Of a stretch of 64,000 nt of DNA, positions 51,784 through 61,154 are shown piece by piece. Where the stretch lies: positions 4,960,001-5,024,000 of the forward strand of contig NZ_CP022823.1 in NCBI RefSeq assembly GCF_002269255.1, written 5' to 3'. A program made the position numbers and the translations under genes. The notes under the pieces were generated by a model, which saw only the letters and a list, made by a program, of their open reading frames with translations, made no database searches and had not been told where the DNA came from. Source of the DNA: Klebsiella quasivariicola. Its GTDB lineage: Bacteria > Pseudomonadota > Gammaproteobacteria > Enterobacterales > Enterobacteriaceae. Position 1 is the stretch's first letter. Every line of letters starts with the position of its first letter.

Positions 51784-52637
51784 TACGCCGCCTCCATCAG
51801 GCCCGCGCGGACCATCCGCGCCTTCACCCAGTCCCGCGCTTTCGCCACTTCTGCGAGCGGGTCAGCGCTGGTTTCACTCCACATCTCAATCAGATAGGGA
51901 CCGCAATAGCCGGTCTGCTTGAGCGTGGTAAAGCAGCGTTCGAAATCGACCACGCCTTCACCGAACGGCACATTTTTAAAGACGCCGGGCTTCGTGTCTT
52001 TGACGTGTACCGCCACGATGTGCCCTGTCCCGGCCTTCAGTTCCATCTGGACGTCGTTATCCCACGCCGACAGATTGCCCAGGTCAGGATAAAGCTGGAA
52101 CCACGGATTATTCAGGTAATGGGCGTAGCCTAAGGCCTTACTGATCGAGTTCATCAGCGGGTAATCCATGATCTCCATCGCCAGCGTCACCTGGGCGCGG
52201 CTGGCCATCTCGACGCTCTCTTTCAGGCCATCACGAAAGCGGCGGCGCGTCTCATCGTTCGCCTGCTGATAGTAGACGTCGTAGCCTGCCAGCTGGATCA
52301 CCCGGATCCCCACATCCTGCGCCAGGCGGATGGCTTTACGCATGATCTCCAGTCCCTGATGACGTACCGCGTCATCTTCACTACCCAACGGAAAACGGCG
52401 ATGAGCGCTAAGGCACATCGATGGCACCCGAACGCCGGTTTCAGCCACCGCCTTAACCAGCGCCAGACGCTGCTCCGGGCTCCAGTCCAGCCGCGCAAGA
52501 CGAGCGTCCGTTTCATCGAGAGACATCTCAACGAAATCGAAGCCCAGCGCTTTCGCCAGCTGCAGCCGCTCCAGCCAGCACTCCCCGGCGGGGAGCGCTT
52601 TTTCATAAATGCCGAGCGGAATGGATTTCGCTAACAT
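51783..52637 (-). CDS. ulaE: L-xylulose-5-phosphate 3-epimerase
   Basis: 284 aa xylose-isomerase-like TIM barrel. Metal-site Glu/His residues are in LAMEIMDYPLMNS, YPDLGNLSAWD, HIVAVHVKDTKPGVFKNVPFGEGVVDF and YLIEMWSETS. Converts L-xylulose-5-P to L-ribulose-5-P. Lies 9 nt after ulaD and overlaps ulaF by one base. Confidence 0.96.
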   Translation of the reverse strand: MLAKSIPLGIYEKALPAGECWLERLQLAKALGFDFVEMSLDETDARLARLDWSPEQRLALVKAVAETGVRVPSMCLSAHRRFPLGSEDDAVRHQGLEIMRKAIRLAQDVGIRVIQLAGYDVYYQQANDETRRRFRDGLKESVEMASRAQVTLAMEIMDYPLMNSISKALGYAHYLNNPWFQLYPDLGNLSAWDNDVQMELKAGTGHIVAVHVKDTKPGVFKNVPFGEGVVDFERCFTTLKQTGYCGPYLIEMWSETSADPLAEVAKARDWVKARMVRAGLMEAA

Positions 52638-52646
52638 AGCCGCTCC

Positions 52647-53297
52647 TTAACCCCATAGCTGGGCAATAGAGCGTTTAAACTGACGCGCCGCTTCCACCGG
52701 TGAGGCGGCATCGCGGATGCTGCGCCCGGCAATAAAGACGTGGATAGGGATCCCGGCGAACAGCGGCAGGTCTTCCAGCGCCAGACCGCCGGTGACGGTC
52801 ACTTTGAAGCCCATATCGGACAGACGTTTAATCGCGCTGATATCCGCCTCACTCCACGCTACGCCTGCCGCCTGCGCGTCGCGGCTGCGGTGATAGACCA
52901 CTTGCTGAATGCCTGCTTCACGCCACGCCTGCGCCTGCTCCCAGGTCCAGAAACCGGTCAGCTCAATTTGTACATCGCCGTTAAACTCTTTGGCGACATC
53001 CAGCGCACCTTTGGCAGTATTGATATCGGCGCAGCAGATCACGGTCACCCAGTCGGCGTTAGCTTCAAAGCACATCCGCGACAGGATTTTGCCGGCATCG
53101 GCGATTTTGGCGTCCGCCAGCACAATTTTATGCGGGTACAGCGCTTTCAGGTCGCGCACCGCGCGTACACCTTCGCCGACGCAGAGGATGGTGCCCACTT
53201 CAATGATATCCACCTCTTCGGCAATCAGACGGGTCGTTTCATAGGCGCTGGCCAGCGTTTGATTGTCCAGAGCGACCTGTAACATAGGTAATGACAT
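52647..53297 (-). CDS. ulaD: 3-keto-L-gulonate-6-phosphate decarboxylase
   Basis: 216 aa OMP-decarboxylase-suprafamily barrel. LPMLQVALDNQTLASAYET, IIEVGTILCVGEGV, KIVLADAKIADAGKIL (the Mg-binding D-x-K-x-x-D motif), VIYHRSRDAQAAG (present as QVVYHRSRDAQAAGVAW) and VFIAGRSIRDA, the phosphate site, are all present. Produces L-xylulose-5-P and CO2. Confidence 0.97.
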   Translation of the reverse strand: MSLPMLQVALDNQTLASAYETTRLIAEEVDIIEVGTILCVGEGVRAVRDLKALYPHKIVLADAKIADAGKILSRMCFEANADWVTVICCADINTAKGALDVAKEFNGDVQIELTGFWTWEQAQAWREAGIQQVVYHRSRDAQAAGVAWSEADISAIKRLSDMGFKVTVTGGLALEDLPLFAGIPIHVFIAGRSIRDAASPVEAARQFKRSIAQLWG

Positions 53298-53310
53298 GAT
53301 AATGTTCCTT

Positions 53311-53778
53311 TTAAACAGCCGCCGCGGTGGCGTTTTTGATTAAATCCAGCACTTCCTGCTCGCTACGGCAGGCGCGTAAACGGTCGAAATTAGCTTCGTC
53401 ATCAAACAGGTTAACGATCTGCATGATGCCCACCTCCTGGTGGGTGGTGGCGTCAACCGCCGCCATGGTGATCAGAATGTCGACAGGATCGTTATCTTCA
53501 TGATTGAAAATCAGCGGTTTTTTTAGCGTTACCAGCGCAAAGCCGGTTTTCTTGACGCCCTCTTCCGGCCGGCCATGAGGCATCGCCAGGCCCGGCGCGA
53601 TAACAAAATAGGGCCCGTGCTGCGCGACGCCGTCGAGAATGGCCTGGTAGTAGCGGGGTTCAACCACATCAGCGGCCACCAGCAAATCGACACCGATTTT
53701 CACCGCCTCCTGCCAGGTCTCCGCTTCCGCCTGCAGGCGAATGGAGTGGTTCTGCGCCAGGGAATCATGGAGTTTCAT
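53311..53778 (-). CDS. ulaC: Ascorbate PTS EIIA component
   Basis: 155 aa PTS EIIA type 2 (mannitol/fructose fold). The phosphorylated His is in YFVIAPGLAMPHGRPEEGV. Passes phosphate from HPr to UlaB. In the ula operon, 10 nt after ulaB. Confidence 0.96.
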   Translation of the reverse strand: MKLHDSLAQNHSIRLQAEAETWQEAVKIGVDLLVAADVVEPRYYQAILDGVAQHGPYFVIAPGLAMPHGRPEEGVKKTGFALVTLKKPLIFNHEDNDPVDILITMAAVDATTHQEVGIMQIVNLFDDEANFDRLRACRSEQEVLDLIKNATAAAV

Positions 53779-53787
53779 GACCGCTCC

Positions 53788-54093
53788 TTATTTCACATCC
53801 TGCGGGAAGTGGGCTTTAATCACCTCTAGCAGTTTTGGGCCAAAATCCGCCGGCGAAAGCATATTGCGCACGCCCACCACATATTTATTGCCAGTGACGG
53901 TAATTTCACCCGCGATATGAGTTGAAGCGATGATGATATCCGCGCCGTTCAGTTCGCTTTTGTATTCCCCTACCGCGCAGCTATTTACCGTGTGGTCGAT
54001 ATTGGATTGCGTCAGGAACTGGTCCACCTTCATTTTCATGATCATGGAACTTCCTTGCCCGTTACCACACACAGCCAGAATACGTACGGTCAT
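53788..54093 (-). CDS. ulaB: Ascorbate PTS EIIB component
   Basis: 101 aa. The phospho-Cys loop ILAVCGNGQGSSMIMKMKVDQFL is at the N-terminus (Cys near residue 9). Receives phosphate from UlaC and phosphorylates L-ascorbate during transport by UlaA. Confidence 0.96.
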   Translation of the reverse strand: MTVRILAVCGNGQGSSMIMKMKVDQFLTQSNIDHTVNSCAVGEYKSELNGADIIIASTHIAGEITVTGNKYVVGVRNMLSPADFGPKLLEVIKAHFPQDVK

Positions 54094-54105
54094 AATCAGA
54101 ACTCC

Positions 54106-55506
54106 TTATTGGGCAGAGGCCTCTGCCAGTTGTTTTTCCGCATCCTCCTCGGCACGCAGCGTGCGGCCGGCGAAGAACATATAAGCGAGTGCAATCAAGA
54201 TGATGACGGCCATAAACGCCAGTCCGATGGAGGCGAAGCCCTGCATCATCGGCGGTGCGAGAATCGACCAGTCCGCCATCCCCATCCAGGCGCTCATACC
54301 GGTGAGCTTCACCGCCCAGACGCAGCCGAAGATTTCAACCATGCCCATCACCAGACAGATCTTGAGCGCCGCGCGCCAGCCGCCGAAGTGGTTGGCAAAG
54401 ACGCCAATCGTGGCGTTGGAGAAGAACATTGGGATAAAGCCCGGAATAATCAGAATGGATGAGCCGACGCCAACCAGAATGCCGACGGCAATCAACTGGC
54501 CGATGGTGCCCCACATAAAGCCCCACACCACCGCGTTCGGCGCAAAGCTATAGATTGCGGCACAGTCAATCGCCAGCACCGCGCCGGGGATCAGGCGCTG
54601 CGAGATACCGTTGAAGGCTTCGGACAGCTCGGCGACGAACATCCGCACCCCTTGGGTAATAATGAAAATGGCCACCGCGAAGGAGAAACCGGTCTGCAGG
54701 ATATAGACCGTCCAGTGGGTTTTCCCCGCCATCGCCTGTACGACATCGAGGCCAAAGGAGAGCAGGATGGCGCCGAAGAAAATGGTCATCACAATCGCGG
54801 TGGAGACGATGTTGTCGTGGAAGATATTCAGCCAGCCGGGGAGCTTAAGGTCTTCGACGCTCTCCTCTTTTTTGCCCAGATAAGGCGCCACTTTGTAGGC
54901 TATCCACGAGGCAAACTGCTGCTGGTGACCGATGGAGAAGCCGCAGCCGTCGGTGACCAGCTGAGTCGGCTTATACATCATGTTGGAGGTGATTCCCCAG
55001 TACAGAGAGACCAGCACCGCGGTGCAGATAATGGTCGTCCACATCCCGTAACCAAAGATAAAGAATGAGACCGCGATCAGCCCCGCCTGCTGAAACATGA
55101 TATGCCCGGTGAGCATGATGGTGCGGATACCGGTAATACGGCGCAGCAGGACGTAACAGATGTTGAGCGCCAGCGCCAGGAGCACCGCGTATCCCACCCA
55201 GCTGTACGCCTCACCCATACGGTCAATGGTCGCCATCATTGAGGCGTAAGTGTCGGAAATCGCGCCATTGATGCCGTACACCTCTGACATTTTCGCCACC
55301 ACCGGCTTAAAAGTACTGGTGAGAATGCCGGAGCCGGCTTGTAACAGCATGAAACCAATGATGGTTTTGATGGTGCCTTTGATAATCACGCTAACGCTTT
55401 TACGCAGCAGGATATAGCCCAGGCAGGTCACGATACCCAGCAGCAGCGGGGCATTGGTCATCACCTGATTAAAGAAAACGGTAAAGATGTTGTAGAGGAT
55501 TGCCAT
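54106..55506 (-). CDS. ulaA: Ascorbate PTS EIIC permease
   Basis: 466 aa from the ATG at 55506 (MAILYNIFTVFF), preceded by GGGAG; a longer frame would add 16 basic residues not found in E. coli UlaA. A homodimeric vectorial permease with about 11 membrane spans: ITCLGYILLRKSVSVIIKGTIKTIIGFMLLQAGSG (written VTCLGYILLRKS here), SNMMYKPTQLVTDGCGFSIGHQQQFASW, and GGWRAALKICLVMGMVEIFGCVWAVKL. It takes up L-ascorbate as ascorbate-6-P. First gene of ulaABCDEF. Confidence 0.97.
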   Translation of the reverse strand: MAILYNIFTVFFNQVMTNAPLLLGIVTCLGYILLRKSVSVIIKGTIKTIIGFMLLQAGSGILTSTFKPVVAKMSEVYGINGAISDTYASMMATIDRMGEAYSWVGYAVLLALALNICYVLLRRITGIRTIMLTGHIMFQQAGLIAVSFFIFGYGMWTTIICTAVLVSLYWGITSNMMYKPTQLVTDGCGFSIGHQQQFASWIAYKVAPYLGKKEESVEDLKLPGWLNIFHDNIVSTAIVMTIFFGAILLSFGLDVVQAMAGKTHWTVYILQTGFSFAVAIFIITQGVRMFVAELSEAFNGISQRLIPGAVLAIDCAAIYSFAPNAVVWGFMWGTIGQLIAVGILVGVGSSILIIPGFIPMFFSNATIGVFANHFGGWRAALKICLVMGMVEIFGCVWAVKLTGMSAWMGMADWSILAPPMMQGFASIGLAFMAVIILIALAYMFFAGRTLRAEEDAEKQLAEASAQ

Positions 55507-55870
55507 AACACACTCCCGATGGTGAAGGCGCTGAACGCGCTGTACGCTCAGCATTTCTCGTTGCCCACTCTAATAATCAAAAGTAATCACAACAAGATTG
55601 AATTTGATTAAATGTGACGCACGCCGCAATAATCCTTATTTCATCATGGTTATAACTAATCATTTACAGAGAAACATAAATAAACATTTTTAAATCAGTT
55701 AGATAAAATTAAAAAACCTGTATATACGCCAGGCTCTGGTAGGCCTGTTTATGCGTAACGCTTCACACAAACACGGGAAAACAGGATTGCATTTTTGAAA
55801 ACACAGTGACAACATAAATCAAAACCAATCAAATACTGATTACTTTTGAAAATGCATGAGGAAGACCACG
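55507..55870. promoter_or_regulatory. Divergent ulaA / ulaG control region
   Basis: 364 bp, AT-rich. TCAAAAGTAATCA at 55577-55589 and its exact complement TGATTACTTTTGA at 55837-55849 lie 260 bp apart, one next to each divergent promoter. In E. coli UlaR binds operators on both sides of this region and forms a repression loop helped by IHF, so these are the likely UlaR operators. Extra partial copies (ATTTGATTA near 55600, AATCAAAA and AATCAAAT near 55817-55833) lie close by. TGTGA near 55612 may be a CRP half-site. Confidence 0.7.
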
Positions 55871-56935
55871 ATGAGTAAAGTACAGACCATCACCCGTGAA
55901 TCATGGATCCTGAACACCTTTCCGGAATGGGGCAGCTGGCTGAATGAGGAGATTGAGCAGGAGCAAGTTGCGCCTGGCACCTTCGCCATGTGGTGGCTGG
56001 GCTGTACCGGCATCTGGTTAAAATCAGAAGGCGGAGCCAACGTCTGCGTCGATTTCTGGTGCGGCACCGGCAAACAAAGCCACGGTAATCCTCTAATGAA
56101 AACCGGCCACCAGATGCAGCGGATGGCAGGGGTGAAAAAATTACAGCCTAACCTGCGTACCACCCCGTTCGTGCTGGATCCGTTCGCTATACGCCAGATC
56201 GACGCCGTACTGGCGACCCACGATCACAACGATCATATTGACGTTAACGTCGCTGCCGCCGTCATGCAGAACTGCCCGGCCGATGTGCCCTTTATTGGGC
56301 CAAAAACCTGCGTCGATCTGTGGATCGGTTGGGGCGTGCCGAAAGAGCGCTGTATCGTCATGAAGCCCGGCGATGTGGTGAAGATCAAAGACATTGAGAT
56401 CCATGCGCTCGACGCGTTCGATCGCACCGCGCTGATCACCCTTCCGGCGGACCAAAAAGCCGCTGGCGTACTGCCGGATGGCATGGACCAGCGCGCGGTC
56501 AACTATCTGTTTAAAACCCCAGGCGGCAATCTCTACCACAGTGGCGACTCCCACTACTCCAACTACTATGCGAAGCACGGCAACGAACATCACATTGACG
56601 TCGCCCTCGGCTCGTATGGCGAGAACCCACGCGGGATCACCGATAAAATGACCAGCGCCGATATCCTGCGCATGGCGGAATCGCTTAACGCGAAAGTCGT
56701 TATTCCGTTCCACCATGATATCTGGTCAAACTTTCAGGCCGATCCGCAAGAGATCCGCGTCCTGTGGGAGATGAAAAAAGATCGGCTGAAGTACGGCTTC
56801 AAGCCGTTTATCTGGCAGGTTGGCGGTAAATTTACCTGGCCGCTGGATAAAGACAATTTCGAATATCACTACCCGCGCGGCTTTGACGACTGCTTTACCA
56901 TCGAGCCGGATCTGCCATTCAAATCCTTCCTGTAA
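55871..56935 (+). CDS. ulaG: L-ascorbate-6-phosphate lactonase
   Basis: 354 aa from ATG 55871 (MSKVQTITRESW), as in E. coli; an ATG 15 bases upstream is less likely. Metallo-beta-lactamase fold: ATHDHNDHIDVNVAA (H-x-H-x-D-H metal motif), YHSGDSHYSNYY and VIPFHHDIWSN supply the remaining ligands. Opens the lactone ring of ascorbate-6-P to 3-keto-L-gulonate-6-P, which UlaD then decarboxylates. Divergent from ulaA. Confidence 0.97.
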   Translation: MSKVQTITRESWILNTFPEWGSWLNEEIEQEQVAPGTFAMWWLGCTGIWLKSEGGANVCVDFWCGTGKQSHGNPLMKTGHQMQRMAGVKKLQPNLRTTPFVLDPFAIRQIDAVLATHDHNDHIDVNVAAAVMQNCPADVPFIGPKTCVDLWIGWGVPKERCIVMKPGDVVKIKDIEIHALDAFDRTALITLPADQKAAGVLPDGMDQRAVNYLFKTPGGNLYHSGDSHYSNYYAKHGNEHHIDVALGSYGENPRGITDKMTSADILRMAESLNAKVVIPFHHDIWSNFQADPQEIRVLWEMKKDRLKYGFKPFIWQVGGKFTWPLDKDNFEYHYPRGFDDCFTIEPDLPFKSFL

Positions 56936-57042
56936 GCCACCTCCGGCAGGCTCTGCCTGCCGGAAATACCCCGTTTCAGGGTTAGTATTTTCACATGATT
57001 TCAAATATCATCTTTGCCGTTCACTTTTAATCGGATTTGCTC

Positions 57043-57798
57043 ATGACGGAAGCGCAAAGGCACCAAATTTTGTTGGATCTACTCGCCCAAACGGGGTTTG
57101 TTACCGTGGAGCAGGTGATGTCGCGGCTCGGGATTTCACCTGCGACCGCCCGACGTGATATCAACAAACTGGACGAAAGCGGCAAACTGAAAAAGGTTCG
57201 CAATGGTGCGGAAGCCATCAGCGAGCAGCGCCCCCGCTGGACGCCGATGAACATCCATCAGGCGCAAAACCTGGATGAAAAAGTGCGTATTGCACGCGCC
57301 GCTTCACAGCTGATCGCGCCCGGGGAAAGTATCGTCATCAACTGCGGATCCACCGCTTTTCTGCTGGGGCGAGAGCTGTGCGGCAAACCGGTGCAGATCA
57401 TTACCAACTATCTGCCGCTGGCCAACTATCTGATAGACCAGGAGCACGACAGCGTCATTATCATGGGCGGGCAGTACAACCGCAGCCATGCCATCACGCT
57501 CAGTCCACACGGTAGCGAAAACAGCCTGTATGCCGGACACTGGATGTTCACCAGCGGCAAAGGGTTAACCGCGGAAGGGCTCTACAAAACCGATATGTTG
57601 ACCGCCATGGCCGAGCAGAAAATGCTCAACGTGGTCGGCAAACTGGCGGTGCTGGTCGACAGCAGCAAGATCGGCGAACGCGCCGGGATGTTATTCAGCC
57701 AGGCCGGGCAAATTGATGTAGTGATCACCGGCAAACAGGCCGATGCCGCGATCCTCAAACAGCTTGAGGATCAGGGCGTCAGCGTGATCCGCGTTTAA
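57043..57798 (+). CDS. ulaR: DeoR-family repressor of the ula regulon
   Basis: 251 aa from ATG 57043. N-terminal DeoR HTH: QRHQILLDLLAQTGFVTVEQVMSRLGISPATARRDINKLDESGKLKKVRNGA; the C-terminal sensor domain has the phosphosugar pattern VINCGSTAFLLGREL, NYLPLANYLI and LVDSSKIGERAG. Represses ulaG and ulaA-F; the inducer in E. coli is ascorbate-6-P. The last 4 nt overlap the end of convergent yjfP. Confidence 0.96.
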   Translation: MTEAQRHQILLDLLAQTGFVTVEQVMSRLGISPATARRDINKLDESGKLKKVRNGAEAISEQRPRWTPMNIHQAQNLDEKVRIARAASQLIAPGESIVINCGSTAFLLGRELCGKPVQIITNYLPLANYLIDQEHDSVIIMGGQYNRSHAITLSPHGSENSLYAGHWMFTSGKGLTAEGLYKTDMLTAMAEQKMLNVVGKLAVLVDSSKIGERAGMLFSQAGQIDVVITGKQADAAILKQLEDQGVSVIRV

Positions 57799-58511
57799 AG
57801 GTGCTGCTGAAAAAAGGCGACCGTCGTGGCCAACGCCTCTGGCGTAATGCGATGGCGGACGCCCTTTTGCCAGACACAGGTCAACCTGGCGGCAAGGTCG
57901 CCTTGCCGGAGCGCCTGCTCAAGACGGAAGGTCTCTTCTGGCGGCACGACATCGTCGGCGTCACCATGCCAGAGCAACAGCGGCCGCCGGGCGAGTGACG
58001 ACAACTGATGGCTGACATCCCATTCGTTGAGACTATCGATATCAAAATCAGGCGAGGGGAACAGGGTTTGCGACAGCGAACGAAAATAGCCTGACCCCAT
58101 CAGACAGGCGACGCTGTTCAACTCGGGATGATGCGTCATGATGCCCAGCGCCGTCATTCCTCCCATCGACGCGCCCGCCACCGCCAACCGCTCCCCCTCC
58201 AGCCATCCTTCAGCCATAATGGCCTCGCGCAGCGCAGGGAACTCCCTGAAATTCTGCTGCAGGATCGGCCAGAAGCGCAGCATCCGCCCGGCCTCATCGC
58301 CCTGATAGCGCGCCCCATGCTCCGGCGCGTCCGGCATGATCACCCGGAACCCCGCCTCGGCCAGCGCCACCGCAAAGTAGCTGTAGACCAGCTTCGACGA
58401 GGTGAAGCCATGATAAAAAACGATACAGGGCAAGGGTTTATTCAGACTCTCCTGCGGGCAGGCATGCAAAATTTCACTGCCGTCAAGGTTGCGCATTTCT
58501 AGTGCAATCAT
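57795..58511 (-). CDS. yjfP: Alpha/beta-hydrolase esterase YjfP
   Basis: 238 aa. Nucleophile elbow GASMGGMTALG (Ser catalytic, about residue 115), oxyanion-region CIVFYHGFTSSKLVYSY, acid LLWHGDADDVVPPEETFRLEQAL, and the C-terminal His in GVRHRITPEALATT. A carboxylesterase in E. coli with unknown natural substrate. The end overlaps the ulaR stop. Confidence 0.92.
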   Translation of the reverse strand: MIALEMRNLDGSEILHACPQESLNKPLPCIVFYHGFTSSKLVYSYFAVALAEAGFRVIMPDAPEHGARYQGDEAGRMLRFWPILQQNFREFPALREAIMAEGWLEGERLAVAGASMGGMTALGIMTHHPELNSVACLMGSGYFRSLSQTLFPSPDFDIDSLNEWDVSHQLSSLARRPLLLWHGDADDVVPPEETFRLEQALRQGDLAARLTCVWQKGVRHRITPEALATTVAFFQQHL

Positions 58512-58720
58512 TTATCGTCTCCCTTCTCTATCGTGGTTAGGCGTCATGGGAAAACTTATTCACCAGGCAACCCAGTTTGCTACGATTCATAATGTTGAGA
58601 ACCTGGTTACGCTTTCACAACATTTTCATTCGAAAATCGCGTCAGAGATAACAGTTCGGGAACATTCCCCGGAAATCCTGTTAAGGCTACCACTACACTA
58701 TCACTATCAGGAAACGAGAT

Positions 58721-59029
58721 ATGGTTATGCGCAGGTTTTCACCGTGGTTACTGGCTATTGTCCTCAGCGGGTGTAGTGTCCTGCAGGGAACGCCGGAAGC
58801 CCCGCCGCCCGCCACCGACCATCCGCAGGAGATCCAGCGCAACCAGACGGCTGGCCTGCAGAAAATGGCCACGGTGAGTGTGCTGATGTACGGTTCGCCG
58901 ATGGATGTCGAAGCGGCGTTGAAGGCCAAAGCAGAAGCGGCCAAAGCCGATTACTACGTCATCATCATGATCGATGACACCATGGTACCCGGCCAGTGGT
59001 ATTCGCAGGCGATCCTTTATCGTCGATGA
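58721..59029 (+). CDS. bsmA: Biofilm/stress lipoprotein BsmA
   Basis: 102 aa. Lipoprotein signal with lipobox LSGC (Cys about residue 18, in FSPWLLAIVLSGCSVL), then a Pro-rich linker (TPEAPPPATDHP) and a DUF1471 domain ATVSVLMYGSPMDVEAALKAKAEAAKADYYVIIMIDD...AILYRR. E. coli YjfO/BsmA affects biofilm, motility and peroxide or acid stress tolerance. Start could be the second Met two codons later. Confidence 0.9.
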   Translation: MVMRRFSPWLLAIVLSGCSVLQGTPEAPPPATDHPQEIQRNQTAGLQKMATVSVLMYGSPMDVEAALKAKAEAAKADYYVIIMIDDTMVPGQWYSQAILYRR

Positions 59030-59166
59030 CGAGACGGCGCCTTTAAATCTGCTTTACACAGCTTTGCGTCCATTCACGTTCTCCTGTGCATAATAACGTT
59101 CGGCCAGCCACCTGGCAGGACGTTAGCAACGGACTGCCCTTGGGACTACGTGAAATGGAGCTGACG

Positions 59167-59442
59167 ATGAAACGATCTTTTACCCTACCCAGCCTGCTGT
59201 TTACCGCTGCGACGGCCAATACGTCCGCGCAGTCAGCCGAATTCGCCAGCGCGGATTGCGTCACTGGCTTGAATGAAATCGGTCTGATCTCCGTCACTAA
59301 TCTTTCCGGCAGCCAACAGGATGTGGAGCACGCCATTGCCCGCAAAGCGGACGAGCAAGGCGCCTCCTGGTATCGCATTATTCAGATGTATGAAGAACAA
59401 CAGCCGGACAGCTGGCGCGTACAGGCCATTCTCTATGCCTGA
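59167..59442 (+). CDS. yjfN: DUF1471 periplasmic protein YjfN
   Basis: 91 aa from ATG 59167, with GGAG upstream and E. coli length. The N-terminus is a weak secretion signal (MKRSFTLPSLLFTAATANTSAQ) followed by SAEFASADCVTGLNEIGLISVTNLSGSQQDVEHAIARKADEQGASWYRIIQMYEEQQP, a DUF1471 domain with one Cys; near-identical to E. coli YjfN, reported to activate the DegP protease. Its last 10 nt overlap the end of aidB on the other strand. Confidence 0.92.
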   Translation: MKRSFTLPSLLFTAATANTSAQSAEFASADCVTGLNEIGLISVTNLSGSQQDVEHAIARKADEQGASWYRIIQMYEEQQPDSWRVQAILYA

Positions 59443-61070
59443 GGCGCCTGGCGCCCACGCCCCATAGCCCGCAGCAGCAGGTCATCGAGGGTCGGGGCAT
59501 CAAGACGCATACCGCCGCGGGTGTCGAGCATCATCCGGCACCAGGCCTCAGCCAGCGGCGGCGAAGCGTGGCGCAGCATCTGCGCCCCCGCACCGAGACG
59601 ATAGACCAGCCGGGCGATCTCTCTGCCCTGCTCTTCGGCGGGCCGTCTCAGCAGCTGCTGCAGCTGGCGCCATGCGCGGTCCAGATGGCGGTTCTGTCCT
59701 TTCACCTCGGCACACTCTGCCGCCAGCAGCTCCATCGCCGCCGGCTGCTTGCTGAGCACCCGCATCACATCGAGGCACATAATGTTGCCGGAGCCTTCCC
59801 AGATGCTGTTGACCGGCATCTCACGGTAAAGACGCGGGAGTTCGCTCTCCTCGCAATAGCCGATGCCGCCGAGCACTTCCATCGCCTCAGCGACAAACGG
59901 GATGCCGGCCTTACAGATGGCAAACTTGGCCGCCGGCGTAAACAGGCGCGCCCAGGCGCTTTCCCGGACATCCTCCCGACGGTCCCAGGCCCGTGCCAGG
60001 CGAAACAGAAACGCGGTTTGCCCCTCCAGACGCAGCGCCATTTGCCCCAGCAACTGGCGCATCATCGGCTGATCGACCAGGTTTTTGCCAAACGCCTGAC
60101 GCTGTAGCGCGTGATACAGCGCCACCGAGAAGGCGCGACGCATCAGGGCATGGCTGCCCAGCGCGCAGTCAAAGCGGGTCAGGCCGCCCATCCTGAGGAT
60201 CTGCCGCACGCCGTCGCCCTCTTCGCCCACCAGCCAGCCACAGGCCTCATAAAATTCCACTTCGCTGCTGGCGTTGGAGCGATTGCCGAGCTTCTCTTTT
60301 AAACGTTCAAGACGCACGCCGTTGCGCTGCCCGTCGGGTAACAGACGCGGCACAAAGAAGCATGAGAGCCCCGCCGGAGACTGGGCCAGCACCAGATGGG
60401 CGTCGCTCTGCGGCACCGAGAAGAACCACTTGTGTCCCACCAGCCGGTAAAATCCTTCCGCCGTTTTCTCCGCGCGGGTGGTATTGCTCAGCACATCGGA
60501 GCCCCCTTGCTTCTCGGTCATCCCCATACCAATCAGCAGGCCGCGCTTCTGGCCGCCCGGCGCAAGATGGGGATCGTAACGATCGCTAAGCAGCGGCGAC
60601 AGCCAGTCACGAAAAGGCGCGGGCAAAGCCTGCTGCAGCAGGGGCGTTGCGGCGAAGGTCATGGTAATCGGGCACAACGTCCCGGCCTCCACCTGGGCAT
60701 GGAGCAGAAAGCGGGCGGCGCGGGCGACAAAAGCGCCTTCGCGGGCCCCTTCCTGCCAGGCGAGGTTATGCACCCGGTTCGCGCACAGCCCCTGCATCAG
60801 CAGGTGCCAGGCGGGATGGAAGCGCACGTCGTCCAGCCGGGCGCCGGTGGCGTCATAGCGCAGCAGCTCCGGCGGGTTACTGTTGGCCAGGCGTCCCAGC
60901 TCCAGCGATTCGGCGGTCCCCAGCTGCTGGCCTATGCTGGCGAGCAAATCGCCATCCCAGCCAGCGCCTTCGCGAGCCACCGCTTCACGCAGGGCGGTAT
61001 CAGACAGGAACAGATTGCTGTTATTCAGCGGGGTGGGTTGATTAAAAACAGTATGCGTTTGCCAGTGCAT
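59433..61070 (-). CDS. aidB: AidB, flavin-containing DNA-alkylation response protein
   Basis: 545 aa from ATG 61070 (MHWQTHTVFNQP). Acyl-CoA dehydrogenase-like: CPITMTFAATPLL, GMGMTEKQGGSDVLSNTTRAE and VGHKWFFSVPQSDAH (FAD site), GGIGYCEESELPRLYREMPVNSIWEGSGNIMCLDVMRVL, typical of AidB. The last part (from about 440) is a basic, Arg-rich helical DNA-binding domain (RQLQQLLRRPAEEQGREIARLV). Believed to shield DNA from alkylators. In E. coli controlled by Ada and sigma-S. Confidence 0.96.
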   Translation of the reverse strand: MHWQTHTVFNQPTPLNNSNLFLSDTALREAVAREGAGWDGDLLASIGQQLGTAESLELGRLANSNPPELLRYDATGARLDDVRFHPAWHLLMQGLCANRVHNLAWQEGAREGAFVARAARFLLHAQVEAGTLCPITMTFAATPLLQQALPAPFRDWLSPLLSDRYDPHLAPGGQKRGLLIGMGMTEKQGGSDVLSNTTRAEKTAEGFYRLVGHKWFFSVPQSDAHLVLAQSPAGLSCFFVPRLLPDGQRNGVRLERLKEKLGNRSNASSEVEFYEACGWLVGEEGDGVRQILRMGGLTRFDCALGSHALMRRAFSVALYHALQRQAFGKNLVDQPMMRQLLGQMALRLEGQTAFLFRLARAWDRREDVRESAWARLFTPAAKFAICKAGIPFVAEAMEVLGGIGYCEESELPRLYREMPVNSIWEGSGNIMCLDVMRVLSKQPAAMELLAAECAEVKGQNRHLDRAWRQLQQLLRRPAEEQGREIARLVYRLGAGAQMLRHASPPLAEAWCRMMLDTRGGMRLDAPTLDDLLLRAMGRGRQAPQA

Positions 61071-61154
61071 CGTGTCTCCCTCCATCAATGGCGATAGCCA
61101 TAAGTATGGCCAGAACCCGGCCTCTGGCGACGGAGGGAGATCACAAAAGCAGCT

